64,000 nucleotides of DNA. Source: Alitta virens. Lineage: Eukaryota > Annelida > Polychaeta > Phyllodocida > Nereididae. The translations under genes and the position numbers were made by a program. The notes under the pieces are model-generated. The model was not told the origin of the DNA. It worked only from the letters and a program-made list of their open reading frames with translations, and did not search any database. Shown piece after piece: positions 7,991-18,805 of the stretch. The stretch lies in contig OW028582.1 of NCBI GenBank assembly GCA_932294295.1, positions 1-64,000 of the forward strand, read 5' to 3'. Numbering within the stretch: the stretch's first letter is position 1; every line of letters begins with the position of its first letter.

Positions 7991-8340
7991 AATGGTTCTA
8001 ATTGCAACTATATTTTGAAAATGACCAACTGTAAGCCATGGTATGAACAGTGAGTGTCACCTGCCAACATGAGATTGCAATTAGCTTCCTTAGAAGTATT
8101 TACTTAGAATTGCTCAAATGCTCTTAAAGCTATTGAGCTATTGTGTCCCTTTGGTGGGAGCAATGGTTTCCTTGAGAACTGACACTGTTCAATGGCTCTG
8201 ATTGCAATTATATTTTTGAAAATGACCCAACTGTAGCCATGGTATGAACAGTGAGTGTCACCTGCCAACATTGGATTGCAATTGCCTTAGACACCATCCT
8301 CAGAATTGCTTAATGCTCTTCAAGCTATTGACACTTTGAG
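7991..8340 (+). repeat. Imperfect 200-bp tandem duplication in PLE 5' region (copy 2)
   Basis: The block starting AATGGTTCTAATTGCAACTA at 7991 recurs as AATGGCTCTGATTGCAATTA at 8191. Both blocks contain the near-identical stretch around ATGGTATGAACAGTGAGTGT and end near 8135 and 8340. The blocks differ by several substitutions and small indels, so this duplication is older than the amplification of the 8226-bp units. Confidence 0.85.
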
Positions 8341-8674
8341 CAGTTTTCAAAATCAATTTTTTACTAATTATTAATTATGCCCAGTAATTATATTTAAAAA
8401 TACTTTTCAAAAGTCAATATTTATATTTGTATTTGAAAATCTTTAGAAGTATTTGTATTTAAATACTTTTGGACATCTGAATATTTGTATTTGTAACTGA
8501 CAGAATGGAGAGTGTTTGCTTTTAGATGCACTTTTTCTGCCTTTGAATCCAGCCCTTATCTAAGTCACCCAAAACTGATAAATAAAATTATTACAGCAGC
8601 AGCAACTGTTAACAAAAATGCCCTAAGGTCAATTTAATAGGAATTGACCACTTTTTGGAATTTTTAACATATCA

Positions 8675-8841
8675 GTTCCACTCCACTGGAGTGGAACCAC
8701 AGTCTACGGTCCAATGATTCCAGCTTCATACACAGTGATTAGGTCATCAGACCATACTGGAAGCTGATTGGCCAAGTGGGGCCTTACTCCACACCACAGA
8801 AAATAGGGCAAATTAGAGCACCAGCACCCAGTGCTTATAAG
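8675..8841 (+). promoter_or_regulatory. PLE promoter (copy 2)
   Basis: Palindrome at 8675-8697, CCAAT at 8711-8715, inverted CCAAT at 8767-8771 and TTATAAG at 8835-8841. It lies 1.3 to 1.46 kb downstream of the telomeric tract that separates this copy from copy 1. Confidence 0.65.
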
Positions 8842-8868
8842 CAGGCCACACACAGGTATAATCACATT

Positions 8869-8902
8869 CACCTGACGAAGCTCACACTAGCGAAACGTCG
8901 TG
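8869..8902 (+). ncRNA. Hammerhead-ribozyme-like motif (copy 2)
   Basis: CTGACGA is at 8872-8878, GAAA at 8892-8895 and GTC at 8897-8899. A readthrough transcript from copy 1 would contain this motif 8226 nt after the first one. Paired dimeric cleavage would then release a unit-length RNA. Confidence 0.65.
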
Positions 8903-9146
8903 ACACCTTTCCTGTTCCTGCTGACTGACTTGCTGTTTGCTGCTGCACTAGTCTTCCTGAACATCTCCCTGACTTAAACTTGGTATAGTTGAATTTTTTA
9001 ACAAATTGTTTGATTTTATGCCAGATTCTAGTCTATTGTACATAGTGCAGCTCTGACAGTTAATTTAGCCAGCAGAGTCTACCCCAGACACTAACTAGGA
9101 AAATAAAATATTACATTTTTTTCTAAGTCCCTTACAGGGCATAAAC

Positions 9147-9971
9147 TTAGAATTGTTTAAGAGTCAATTAGACATTGATATATCAGCTTAGCAATATTTT
9201 TAGTTAGGACCTTACATAGACTTTTGCTTTGTTTTTGTAACTTTTTGCTAAAATTAGGACCTTACATAGCCTTTTTTCATTGCCTTTACATTGCCTAAAT
9301 TGATATATCAGCTTTTAGCATATATTTAAAATTAGTACATTGACCTTTTTTTTGTGTTTCTAACTTTTTTGCCAAAATTAGCATCTTACTTAGCTAATTT
9401 ATTTTCACAATAACATTAGCATTTTAGAATTGTTTAAGAGTCAATTAGACATTGAAATATCAGCTTAGCAATATTTTTAGTTAGGACCTTACATAGACTT
9501 TTGCTTTGTTTTTGTAACTTTTTTGCTAAAATTAGGACCTTACATAGCCTTTTTTCATTGCCTTTACATTGCCTAAATTGATATATCAGCTTTTAGCATA
9601 TATTCAAAATTAGTACCTGACATTTGACCTGTTTTTGTGATTCTAACTTTTTTGCCAAAATTAGCACCTTACTTAGCTAATTTATTTTTACAATAACATT
9701 AGCATTTTAGAATTGTTTAATTAGACATTGATATATCAGCTTAGCAATATTTTTAGTTAGGACCTTACATAGACTTTTGCTTTGTTTTTGTAAACTTTTT
9801 GCTAAAATTAGGACCTTACATAGCCTTTTTTCATTGCCTTTACATTGCCTAAATTGATATATCAGCTTTTAGCATATATTCAAAATTAGTACCTGACATT
9901 GACCTTTTTTTGTGATTCTAACTTTTTTGCCAAAATTAGCACATTACTTAGCTAATTTACTTTCACAAAAA
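9147..9971 (+). repeat. Three ~280-bp tandem repeats in PLE leader (copy 2)
   Basis: Blocks begin at 9147, 9424 and 9707. The number of blocks is the same in all three PLE copies, although such repeats usually vary in number, which again points to very recent copying of the unit. Confidence 0.85.
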
Positions 9972-10579
9972 TTGTACTTTTAAAAACCAAATTCTTTTTT
10001 TATAAAACAAATGTTGTAATTTTCAAAATCAAAATCTTTCAACCTTGTTAAAATTAGCACCTTACATAGCCTATTTTTCCGTTGGTTTTTTTTACTTAAA
10101 TTAGGGCCCTTTTTTTCACCTTTTTTTATATAACAAATGTTGTAAATTCCAAAACAAATTTTAGTGCTTTTTCATAGTTTTTTTCTAAGTCATACATTGG
10201 ACTACTATACCTAGCCAATGCTCTAAGACCCTAAAGATAATTTATTGGGCACTTTATTCAACTTAAAACACAATTTTGTAAACTTTGAGATCATTTACTA
10301 TTAGAAAATTTTTTTTAGCATATTTCCAAAAGTAAGAATATAGGGTTACTTTTCCTAGCCTGCACTCTAAATCCCTAAGATAATTGATTGTGCAACCTTA
10401 GACAATCAACCCTCAAGTTTAATTACTAGTAAGACACTTAAGATCGTTTCAACCATTTTTTTCAAATTTTGCATTAATTACTTCTTTTTAACCTTGTAGA
10501 ACACCAGAGCATCTCTACAACCATTCAGCTAATCATTACATCACCATAACCTAGAAATTTGTTGTAAAATCTGGTCACA

Positions 10580-13132
10580 ATGAATCGCCTATGTGATTCT
10601 AGTGACACCAAACTTCTGTTTAGATATATACAGGCGACCCACCACAGAAGCCAAGTCTTGCAGACACCTAGAGGCTTGCTTAAGATGCAAAGCAAACTAA
10701 ATTCATTCATTAAGGTAGCAGCCCCCAACCCAATACAAATAAAGAGAGTGAGTGACATCAATGCAGATTGGGCAAAAAGCCAATCACAGGCCATGCAGGC
10801 ACACTACAATGATCTCCTTGGTACGGCCAAAACTACAATCAAGGACCGTACTTTTACCCAGGAGTCATTCAACCAGGCTTGGAATGGCGCCTTAAAATGG
10901 GCCAAACAATCCTTGGGTGATAAACTTGCCCAAAACACCATAGACACCTGTAGGGGTGTCTGCCGACATTCGGCCATGCTAGGTGCTCCCCAAAACCACC
11001 AACAGCCCCAACCGAGCACCTCTGCATCCACAGCCCCCCCTATCACACCCTCCATACCAACCAATGAGGAGTGGACAGTGGTAACCAGAAAACAGCGCTG
11101 GCCCATTCACCAACAAAACTTAACTGCCGTCGCTGGAGCTGGTGATGCCCTATCTAATTTTTTTAAATTTTCCTTTTGGTTCAATGGCAAACGCCACCAC
11201 TCTGTTGAACAGGCTTACCAGATGTCCAAAGCTCACTGGATGGGCAATCTGAAGGCTTTCCACCAGATAGCTGCCACCACAACTGCCCCTGAGGCCAAGA
11301 GAGCCAGCGACCACTGGTTTAAGTCAGACCACTTTAAAAGGGCCCAAGGTAACAATGTGTATATTAGGAAAAGATTAGAGGAGTGGGACAGGCAGAGGTC
11401 CACTCGGGTCATGCACTTGCTGAGAGAAAAAGCAAAGCAGTGCAAACCCTTCATGCAGGCCTTAAGAAACAGTAACACCAGTGCCATTATTCATAATGTA
11501 ACAGACCGGTTTTGGGGCACTGGCAGTAGAGAGGTGAGACAAACTAATGCCACCAACACTTTCGGGCACCTGCTCGAACAAGTAAGATTTGAGACCTTGG
11601 GACTGAGAACGGAGAGGGGGCCAGCGCCTAGGGCGAGCCCAGCAGAACAAAAAGGCAGGAAGGCACCACCTCCAGAGTGCAGGAAACAGACCTACGCGTC
11701 TGTGACTCTGGCAGGACCAAAAGAGGCAAGGGCAGCCTCCAAAGAGACCCAGGGGAGTAGGAAGGCACCTACCAGGCAGCCAACCCCTGTGGTAGAGAAG
11801 GGACAAACAAATGGAAAGGGAGGCAGAAAGGACCCCAGGGTCCAGCTCCAACCACAAATCTTGGTGCCAACCAAGGAAACCACCACTAGGGACAACCAGA
11901 CAACCATCTCAGTCTCCCCACCAAAACCCCAACGCAAATGGAATTCAAAAGACCGGCGTTCATATAAAAGAGCAAGGCAAGCAGCATCCCAGGAAGGTTC
12001 CCCCACGGGACCTAGGTCGCCGGCTCAAGAAACCAAGAGGGCTCGACACCTGTCGGGCTCTGAATGTGATATAGGGACGGTGCCTACCAGGCGTCCGTCT
12101 ACCGGGCCAGATGTTGTAAGTTTGTCTGTAGGTGTCCACCATTCTTCCCTTAACTCATTAGAGTATCCTTCCCTAGACGAAGCCGAGAGGACAATGACAG
12201 GAATGCCAACCGGATCCCCTAAGTCACTCGCGGGTACTAGCCCTATGACCATTCCCTCTGGGTTTAAGGTCCCACTGCAAGAGTCCGGCTCTACAGTGGC
12301 GCAGGGTGAATCCCCGGCCAAGCCTACTTCTCCTGCCAGACCCAACCTGGGCGAGGCCCCTTTATCTCCTCTATCTACCTCTTTACCACCTAACCTTCTT
12401 CCTCCCACAGTGGAACCTCTCTCTTCATCCCTCTGGAACCCTGTTCCTTCCATTTCAAAATCACCACATATTTCAACATCACAACCAGCCAGACCTATTA
12501 CTGAATTTTTTGGACCCAAAACCACTAAAGTACTCAAGTTCACCACACTGAAAAGCAACCAATCTGGTGAAACTTTTGTTAGAAGCCAGGTGAGTCGATT
12601 TGAGCACGGCAACAATAAAAAAGCATGGCAGCTCCCAGCTATCAATAAAACAGTCTTAATTATAGGGGACTCCAACCTTTCATCAGTTAGACAGATCCGA
12701 CAGGCAGCTGCTACCAGCTGTCAAATTATTTCTTATCCAGGGGCCAAATATAAAGAACTTTATGACATCTTAAGAAAGGTAACAGAACCTCAGACTCAAG
12801 TCAAGCACCTAATTCTAAGTATTGGTATCAACAACAGAGCGCAGAATGCCTTATCTACAGCCAACAAAGATATCCGCTCCTTAATTTTTCAAGCCATGGA
12901 GAAATTTCCAAAGGCCAAAGTATATTATCCTGAAATTGGCAACCACCTACCCAATCTTAAAGAAATGAGTAATCTCAGAGACTTCCATAAAACTTGGTCA
13001 TCATACCCATCCATCACAATCCTACCATCAATCACTCCAATCCGAACCACAGCACCCGATGGGATCCACTGGACTTGGGACACTGCCAAGCTCCTGGTGG
13101 ATTCTTGGTTAGATCACCTTAATTTAAACTAA
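10580..13132 (+). CDS. PLE ORF1: NADAR plus SGNH hydrolase (copy 2)
   Basis: An intact 850-aa reading frame with the same translation as copy 1, inside the only complete unit of the window. NADAR is encoded at about 11135-11590 and SGNH at about 12647-13129. The final sense codon AAC (13127-13129) is the last codon of the slippery heptamer, so the SGNH domain runs directly up to the frameshift point. Confidence 0.9.
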   Translation: MNRLCDSSDTKLLFRYIQATHHRSQVLQTPRGLLKMQSKLNSFIKVAAPNPIQIKRVSDINADWAKSQSQAMQAHYNDLLGTAKTTIKDRTFTQESFNQAWNGALKWAKQSLGDKLAQNTIDTCRGVCRHSAMLGAPQNHQQPQPSTSASTAPPITPSIPTNEEWTVVTRKQRWPIHQQNLTAVAGAGDALSNFFKFSFWFNGKRHHSVEQAYQMSKAHWMGNLKAFHQIAATTTAPEAKRASDHWFKSDHFKRAQGNNVYIRKRLEEWDRQRSTRVMHLLREKAKQCKPFMQALRNSNTSAIIHNVTDRFWGTGSREVRQTNATNTFGHLLEQVRFETLGLRTERGPAPRASPAEQKGRKAPPPECRKQTYASVTLAGPKEARAASKETQGSRKAPTRQPTPVVEKGQTNGKGGRKDPRVQLQPQILVPTKETTTRDNQTTISVSPPKPQRKWNSKDRRSYKRARQAASQEGSPTGPRSPAQETKRARHLSGSECDIGTVPTRRPSTGPDVVSLSVGVHHSSLNSLEYPSLDEAERTMTGMPTGSPKSLAGTSPMTIPSGFKVPLQESGSTVAQGESPAKPTSPARPNLGEAPLSPLSTSLPPNLLPPTVEPLSSSLWNPVPSISKSPHISTSQPARPITEFFGPKTTKVLKFTTLKSNQSGETFVRSQVSRFEHGNNKKAWQLPAINKTVLIIGDSNLSSVRQIRQAAATSCQIISYPGAKYKELYDILRKVTEPQTQVKHLILSIGINNRAQNALSTANKDIRSLIFQAMEKFPKAKVYYPEIGNHLPNLKEMSNLRDFHKTWSSYPSITILPSITPIRTTAPDGIHWTWDTAKLLVDSWLDHLNLN
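13123..13132 (+). promoter_or_regulatory. Candidate -1 ribosomal frameshift site (copy 2)
   Basis: TTTAAAC occupies 13123-13129 and the ORF1 TAA 13130-13132. Phase and context are unchanged from copy 1. Confidence 0.65.
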
Positions 13133-15420
13133 TTTTGCCAAGTCAATCAAACTTACTAAAGCCATCAAGCACTACATCAAAGAAAGATCTGGATAATGAA
13201 GAACTTAAAAAGTTAGGAATTTTAAATTTATCTACTCATTTTAAAATCAAAAGCCACCATGCAAACTTACTTCAGAAAGGTCTATCCTTTGTTCCTGTCC
13301 AGAAGAATACTCCAACAGAACAATTTTCATCTGGTATTGACAAATTTGTAAGAAATCTGAAAATAAAATTCACAAATTTCAACTTTAACCAACAACAGGT
13401 CAGTAAATTCAAAATTCCATCAAATTACATACCTTATCCTGGGTCCTACCCACCGGACATTGATCAGCTATCCATCTTGCTGAAACAGGAACTGAGGAAA
13501 ATACCTGAAAAAGTAAACATCAAAGAAAATCTAACCAAAGAAGATAGGAATGCCATCAAAGAATTAAAGGACAAATCCGCCATAGTAATTAAGTCAGCAG
13601 ACAAAGGGTCAGCCATTGTTATTATGGATAGGAAAGATTATGTCTTTGAAGCTGAACGGCAACTAAAAATCAATAGACATTACAGGGAAATAGATGAACC
13701 CCAGTTCCCTAGGAACTGTGAAATTTTCAATAGAATTTTAAATGAGATGAAACTCAAAGGCCTTATTTCAAGCAAGGAGATAAACTTCCTAAGAACTACC
13801 CAAGATGCAAGAGAACGTATCTTTTATTTATTACCTAAAATCCACAAAGAAACAAACAAGTGGACTGTTCCTGACAAAATACCACCGGGGAGGCCTATAG
13901 TAAGTGATGTAAATTCTGAGTCATACGCAATTTCTAAATTTATTGATTATCACTTGGCTCCATATGCAACCAGCCATCCAGCATATGTAAAAAACACTTA
14001 TGATTTCTTGGATAAAATTCAAACTATTAAAACTCATCCAAATGCTCTTTTAATTTCCCTAGATGTAGACAGTCTATATACCAACATTGACAATGAAATG
14101 GGTATCAGGGCTGTAACTGAAAAATTTGCTACAGACCCAAAACCTATTCATAAGTACATCATTAAATTACTCCGTTTATCCCTAGAAGGAAATGACTTTA
14201 TCTTTGATGGCAAACATTATTTACAGGTTTCTGGTACAGCTATGGGTAAGAAGTTTGCTCCTCACTACGCCGATATAACTATGGCATATTGGGAGGCAAA
14301 CAATCTTACTAGATGTGAAAACCAACCTAGAATTTATCTGAGATATTTAGATGACATTTTTATGATCTGGGAACATCCAAGAGAAACCTTTGATGATTTT
14401 TTTAATGTTCTGAACACTGCTCATCCCAATATAAAACTCAAATCTAACATCCAGGAAACTGAACTAGAATTCCTGGATGTCCTAATTTACAAGGGTGACA
14501 TCTTTAACCAGTCTGGTACTTTCGACACTAAAGTATATTTCAAACCCACTGATTCACATGCATTGCTCCACAAACAATCATTCCACCCAAATCATACCTT
14601 TGCTGGAATCATTAAGTCACAACTAGTTAGATTTGGTCGAATCTGCCAATTAGAAAAAGATTTCGATGAGGCCACCAGCATCTTGTTTAGGGCACTTTAT
14701 CCCAGGGGCTACTCGAAGAGATTCCTCAGAGACATCAAGTCCAAAACCAAGGTCCAGTTCTTTCCTCCAGACCACCTCACAGGCATGAAACCCTGCAAGA
14801 GACCACGCTGCAGCATCTGCAAATATGTCAACACAGACAAAACTGTCAACACAAGTTCAAAGGAGGTAAAACTTTTTGCTAATGGGAATTGCGACACCCA
14901 AGTCGCCATTTATCTAATAAGCTGTAAGCAATGTCCACAGACACATTATGTGGGCCAAACAATCAATCTTAGAGGGAGAATACTCAGTCACCTAAGCTCA
15001 ATCAGAAAAAACAGTGACAAGAAGGTACACCAGCATTTTAAGTCTCCCAACCACAGTTTAGCTGATATTTCAATCACCATCTTGGAAATACCAAAATCTA
15101 ATAAACAACAATTGTTAGATAGAGTAGAAAAGCAGTGGATTCGGAAAATTGACTCATTTCATCAGGGTTTAAATTCAGATTTAGGCAACACTCAAGGGGA
15201 TGTTTGCACATTCATATTGCAACACCATCCCACTTCTCAACGACTAGTTAAAATTGCAAGGGACTGGTTAGATGATTTTAAATCAAACTCATCAAGGTTC
15301 AAAAAACACCCAGTCACTATTATAAAAGCAAATGCTAGAAACAAGAATCTATCACAGCACTTAGTTAGAGCTATGCTAAAAGACCCCAATCCAGAAGATC
15401 CAGATCTTCCTTCTACATAA
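13123..15420 (+). CDS. PLE ORF2: RT with GIY-YIG endonuclease (copy 2)
   Basis: Intact, with the same translation as copy 1. Catalytic RT aspartates fall at about 14062 (motif A) and 14350-14355 (YLDDIF), and the GIY-YIG core at about 14905-15131. It overlaps the last bases of ORF1 and ends 101 bp before the polyadenylation signal. Confidence 0.93.
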   Translation, partial: FKLILPSQSNLLKPSSTTSKKDLDNEELKKLGILNLSTHFKIKSHHANLLQKGLSFVPVQKNTPTEQFSSGIDKFVRNLKIKFTNFNFNQQQVSKFKIPSNYIPYPGSYPPDIDQLSILLKQELRKIPEKVNIKENLTKEDRNAIKELKDKSAIVIKSADKGSAIVIMDRKDYVFEAERQLKINRHYREIDEPQFPRNCEIFNRILNEMKLKGLISSKEINFLRTTQDARERIFYLLPKIHKETNKWTVPDKIPPGRPIVSDVNSESYAISKFIDYHLAPYATSHPAYVKNTYDFLDKIQTIKTHPNALLISLDVDSLYTNIDNEMGIRAVTEKFATDPKPIHKYIIKLLRLSLEGNDFIFDGKHYLQVSGTAMGKKFAPHYADITMAYWEANNLTRCENQPRIYLRYLDDIFMIWEHPRETFDDFFNVLNTAHPNIKLKSNIQETELEFLDVLIYKGDIFNQSGTFDTKVYFKPTDSHALLHKQSFHPNHTFAGIIKSQLVRFGRICQLEKDFDEATSILFRALYPRGYSKRFLRDIKSKTKVQFFPPDHLTGMKPCKRPRCSICKYVNTDKTVNTSSKEVKLFANGNCDTQVAIYLISCKQCPQTHYVGQTINLRGRILSHLSSIRKNSDKKVHQHFKSPNHSLADISITILEIPKSNKQQLLDRVEKQWIRKIDSFHQGLNSDLGNTQGDVCTFILQHHPTSQRLVKIARDWLDDFKSNSSRFKKHPVTIIKANARNKNLSQHLVRAMLKDPNPEDPDLPST

Positions 15421-15520
15421 ATCTCCCCAAATTTACTTATATTGTTTTCTGACACAAACCCACCAAGTGGTCATATCTTAAGTACTTGTGCCAGTGCATT
15501 TGTCAGGTATTTAGGTTGGG

Positions 15521-15526
15521 AATAAA
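15521..15526 (+). terminator. Polyadenylation signal AATAAA (copy 2)
   Basis: Same position relative to ORF2 and the telomeric tract as in copy 1. If used, it would limit readthrough into copy 3. Confidence 0.6.
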
Positions 15527-15556
15527 TTCAGGATTAAAACCAATTTATTGGCATTT

Positions 15557-15605
15557 AAACCCTGAACCCTAACCCTAACCCTGACCCTAACCCCAACCCT
15601 AACCC
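15557..15605 (+). repeat. Degenerate telomeric tract at 3' end of PLE copy 2
   Basis: Same length and variant order as the tract at 7331-7379; it forms the junction between copies 2 and 3. Confidence 0.95.
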
Positions 15606-16216
15606 AGCGAGTGCCTAGTACAAATTATCCATAATTATTGAGATATGAGAATTTTACTATAAAAACTTACAAAATATTTTTAGAAAATTTGGTCTATGTT
15701 AACCAAGAAAAATGGACACATTTTCACATTTTATTTTATTGAATTTTCTAGAAGCTAAAGGTTTGACCTCCATTACAGATACCCTGACCGGCGGCCATTT
15801 TTGTTGAGCAAACAATTTTTTTTCCCATCTTTCTTCCCCCAAATTCCACAGAGGGCACCACTGTGGCCCTCAGATCCCCTAGCGGTACCTACTAACATTA
15901 ATTATTTATTATTCAGAAATACCTATGAAAATCACTTGATTTTGCTGAAAATATTCATTGACAAATTACAAAACTTTTTTTATTTGTACTGGTATTTGCA
16001 CCAAAGTATTTGATTATTTACAAATACTGCCTAAACTAGACATAGATTCTAAAAGTAATAATAAATCATCACAAAGATTGTGAAATTACTTCAAACAATT
16101 GTCACTTTTTTCAGGCCACTGTAGTTATCTTAAGCATTGATGTTACCCTTTAATTAAAAACATCAATCTACAAAAGCCTAATAAGTGGAACATCAAAAAA
16201 CATAAATTTTGAATAC

Positions 16217-16566
16217 AATGGTTCTAATTGCAACTATATTTTGAAAATGACCAACTGTAAGCCATGGTATGAACAGTGAGTGTCACCTGCCAACATGAGA
16301 TTGCAATTAGCTTCCTTAGAAGTATTTACTTAGAATTGCTCAAATGCTCTTAAAGCTATTGAGCTATTGTGTCCCTTTGGTGGGAGCAATGGTTTCCTTG
16401 AGAACTGACACTGTTCAATGGCTCTGATTGCAATTATATTTTTGAAAATGACCCAACTGTAGCCATGGTATGAACAGTGAGTGTCACCTGCCAACATTGG
16501 ATTGCAATTGCCTTAGACACCATCCTCAGAATTGCTTAATGCTCTTCAAGCTATTGACACTTTGAG
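16217..16566 (+). repeat. Imperfect 200-bp tandem duplication in PLE 5' region (copy 3)
   Basis: Same two diverged blocks as at 7991-8340, shifted by exactly 8226 bp. They carry the same internal differences, so the divergence predates amplification of the unit. Confidence 0.85.
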
Positions 16567-16900
16567 CAGTTTTCAAAATCAATTTTTTACTAATTATTAA
16601 TTATGCCCAGTAATTATATTTAAAAATACTTTTCAAAAGTCAATATTTATATTTGTATTTGAAAATCTTTAGAAGTATTTGTATTTAAATACTTTTGGAC
16701 ATCTGAATATTTGTATTTGTAACTGACAGAATGGAGAGTGTTTGCTTTTAGATGCACTTTTTCTGCCTTTGAATCCAGCCCTTATCTAAGTCACCCAAAA
16801 CTGATAAATAAAATTATTACAGCAGCAGCAACTGTTAACAAAAATGCCCTAAGGTCAATTTAATAGGAATTGACCACTTTTTGGAATTTTTAACATATCA

Positions 16901-17067
16901 GTTCCACTCCACTGGAGTGGAACCACAGTCTACGGTCCAATGATTCCAGCTTCATACACAGTGATTAGGTCATCAGACCATACTGGAAGCTGATTGGCCA
17001 AGTGGGGCCTTACTCCACACCACAGAAAATAGGGCAAATTAGAGCACCAGCACCCAGTGCTTATAAG
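16901..17067 (+). promoter_or_regulatory. PLE promoter (copy 3)
   Basis: Palindrome at 16901-16923, CCAAT at 16937-16941, inverted CCAAT at 16993-16997 and TTATAAG at 17061-17067. In this copy the promoter would drive transcription through ORF1 and ORF2 toward the telomeric tract and the satellite. Confidence 0.65.
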
Positions 17068-17094
17068 CAGGCCACACACAGGTATAATCACATT

Positions 17095-17128
17095 CACCTG
17101 ACGAAGCTCACACTAGCGAAACGTCGTG
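17095..17128 (+). ncRNA. Hammerhead-ribozyme-like motif (copy 3)
   Basis: CTGACGA is at 17098-17104, GAAA at 17118-17121 and GTC at 17123-17125. This is the last hammerhead-like motif in the array. No further one follows copy 3, because satellite replaces the next unit. Confidence 0.65.
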
Positions 17129-17372
17129 ACACCTTTCCTGTTCCTGCTGACTGACTTGCTGTTTGCTGCTGCACTAGTCTTCCTGAACATCTCCCTGACT
17201 TAAACTTGGTATAGTTGAATTTTTTAACAAATTGTTTGATTTTATGCCAGATTCTAGTCTATTGTACATAGTGCAGCTCTGACAGTTAATTTAGCCAGCA
17301 GAGTCTACCCCAGACACTAACTAGGAAAATAAAATATTACATTTTTTTCTAAGTCCCTTACAGGGCATAAAC

Positions 17373-18197
17373 TTAGAATTGTTTAAGAGTCAATTAGACA
17401 TTGATATATCAGCTTAGCAATATTTTTAGTTAGGACCTTACATAGACTTTTGCTTTGTTTTTGTAACTTTTTGCTAAAATTAGGACCTTACATAGCCTTT
17501 TTTCATTGCCTTTACATTGCCTAAATTGATATATCAGCTTTTAGCATATATTTAAAATTAGTACATTGACCTTTTTTTTGTGTTTCTAACTTTTTTGCCA
17601 AAATTAGCATCTTACTTAGCTAATTTATTTTCACAATAACATTAGCATTTTAGAATTGTTTAAGAGTCAATTAGACATTGAAATATCAGCTTAGCAATAT
17701 TTTTAGTTAGGACCTTACATAGACTTTTGCTTTGTTTTTGTAACTTTTTTGCTAAAATTAGGACCTTACATAGCCTTTTTTCATTGCCTTTACATTGCCT
17801 AAATTGATATATCAGCTTTTAGCATATATTCAAAATTAGTACCTGACATTTGACCTGTTTTTGTGATTCTAACTTTTTTGCCAAAATTAGCACCTTACTT
17901 AGCTAATTTATTTTTACAATAACATTAGCATTTTAGAATTGTTTAATTAGACATTGATATATCAGCTTAGCAATATTTTTAGTTAGGACCTTACATAGAC
18001 TTTTGCTTTGTTTTTGTAAACTTTTTGCTAAAATTAGGACCTTACATAGCCTTTTTTCATTGCCTTTACATTGCCTAAATTGATATATCAGCTTTTAGCA
18101 TATATTCAAAATTAGTACCTGACATTGACCTTTTTTTGTGATTCTAACTTTTTTGCCAAAATTAGCACATTACTTAGCTAATTTACTTTCACAAAAA
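17373..18197 (+). repeat. Three ~280-bp tandem repeats in PLE leader (copy 3)
   Basis: Blocks begin at 17373, 17650 and 17933. The acceptor-like TTGTAG before ORF1 ends at 18725 in this copy. Confidence 0.85.
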
Positions 18198-18805
18198 TTG
18201 TACTTTTAAAAACCAAATTCTTTTTTTATAAAACAAATGTTGTAATTTTCAAAATCAAAATCTTTCAACCTTGTTAAAATTAGCACCTTACATAGCCTAT
18301 TTTTCCGTTGGTTTTTTTTACTTAAATTAGGGCCCTTTTTTTCACCTTTTTTTATATAACAAATGTTGTAAATTCCAAAACAAATTTTAGTGCTTTTTCA
18401 TAGTTTTTTTCTAAGTCATACATTGGACTACTATACCTAGCCAATGCTCTAAGACCCTAAAGATAATTTATTGGGCACTTTATTCAACTTAAAACACAAT
18501 TTTGTAAACTTTGAGATCATTTACTATTAGAAAATTTTTTTTAGCATATTTCCAAAAGTAAGAATATAGGGTTACTTTTCCTAGCCTGCACTCTAAATCC
18601 CTAAGATAATTGATTGTGCAACCTTAGACAATCAACCCTCAAGTTTAATTACTAGTAAGACACTTAAGATCGTTTCAACCATTTTTTTCAAATTTTGCAT
18701 TAATTACTTCTTTTTAACCTTGTAGAACACCAGAGCATCTCTACAACCATTCAGCTAATCATTACATCACCATAACCTAGAAATTTGTTGTAAAATCTGG
18801 TCACA

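Larger units (their letters stand above)
7380..15605 (+). mobile_element. Penelope-like retroelement copy 2 (complete unit)
   Basis: This is the only unit bounded on both sides by telomeric tracts (7331-7379 and 15557-15605). Its order is: 5' AT-rich region (7380-7990), 200-bp duplication (7991-8340), promoter (8675-8841), hammerhead-like motif (8869-8902), repeat-rich leader (to 10579), ORF1, ORF2, AATAAA and CCCTAA tract. The promoter lies about 1.46 kb inside the 5' boundary. A transcript from it would therefore lack that segment unless transcription reads from one copy into the next, as in tandem PLEs with pseudo-LTRs. Confidence 0.92.

Noticed and set aside
8380..8500. Runs of TATTTGTATTT as the terminal repeat of a separate DNA transposon
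   Set aside because: No inverted partner, target duplication or transposase was found. It is treated as AT-rich unit sequence.
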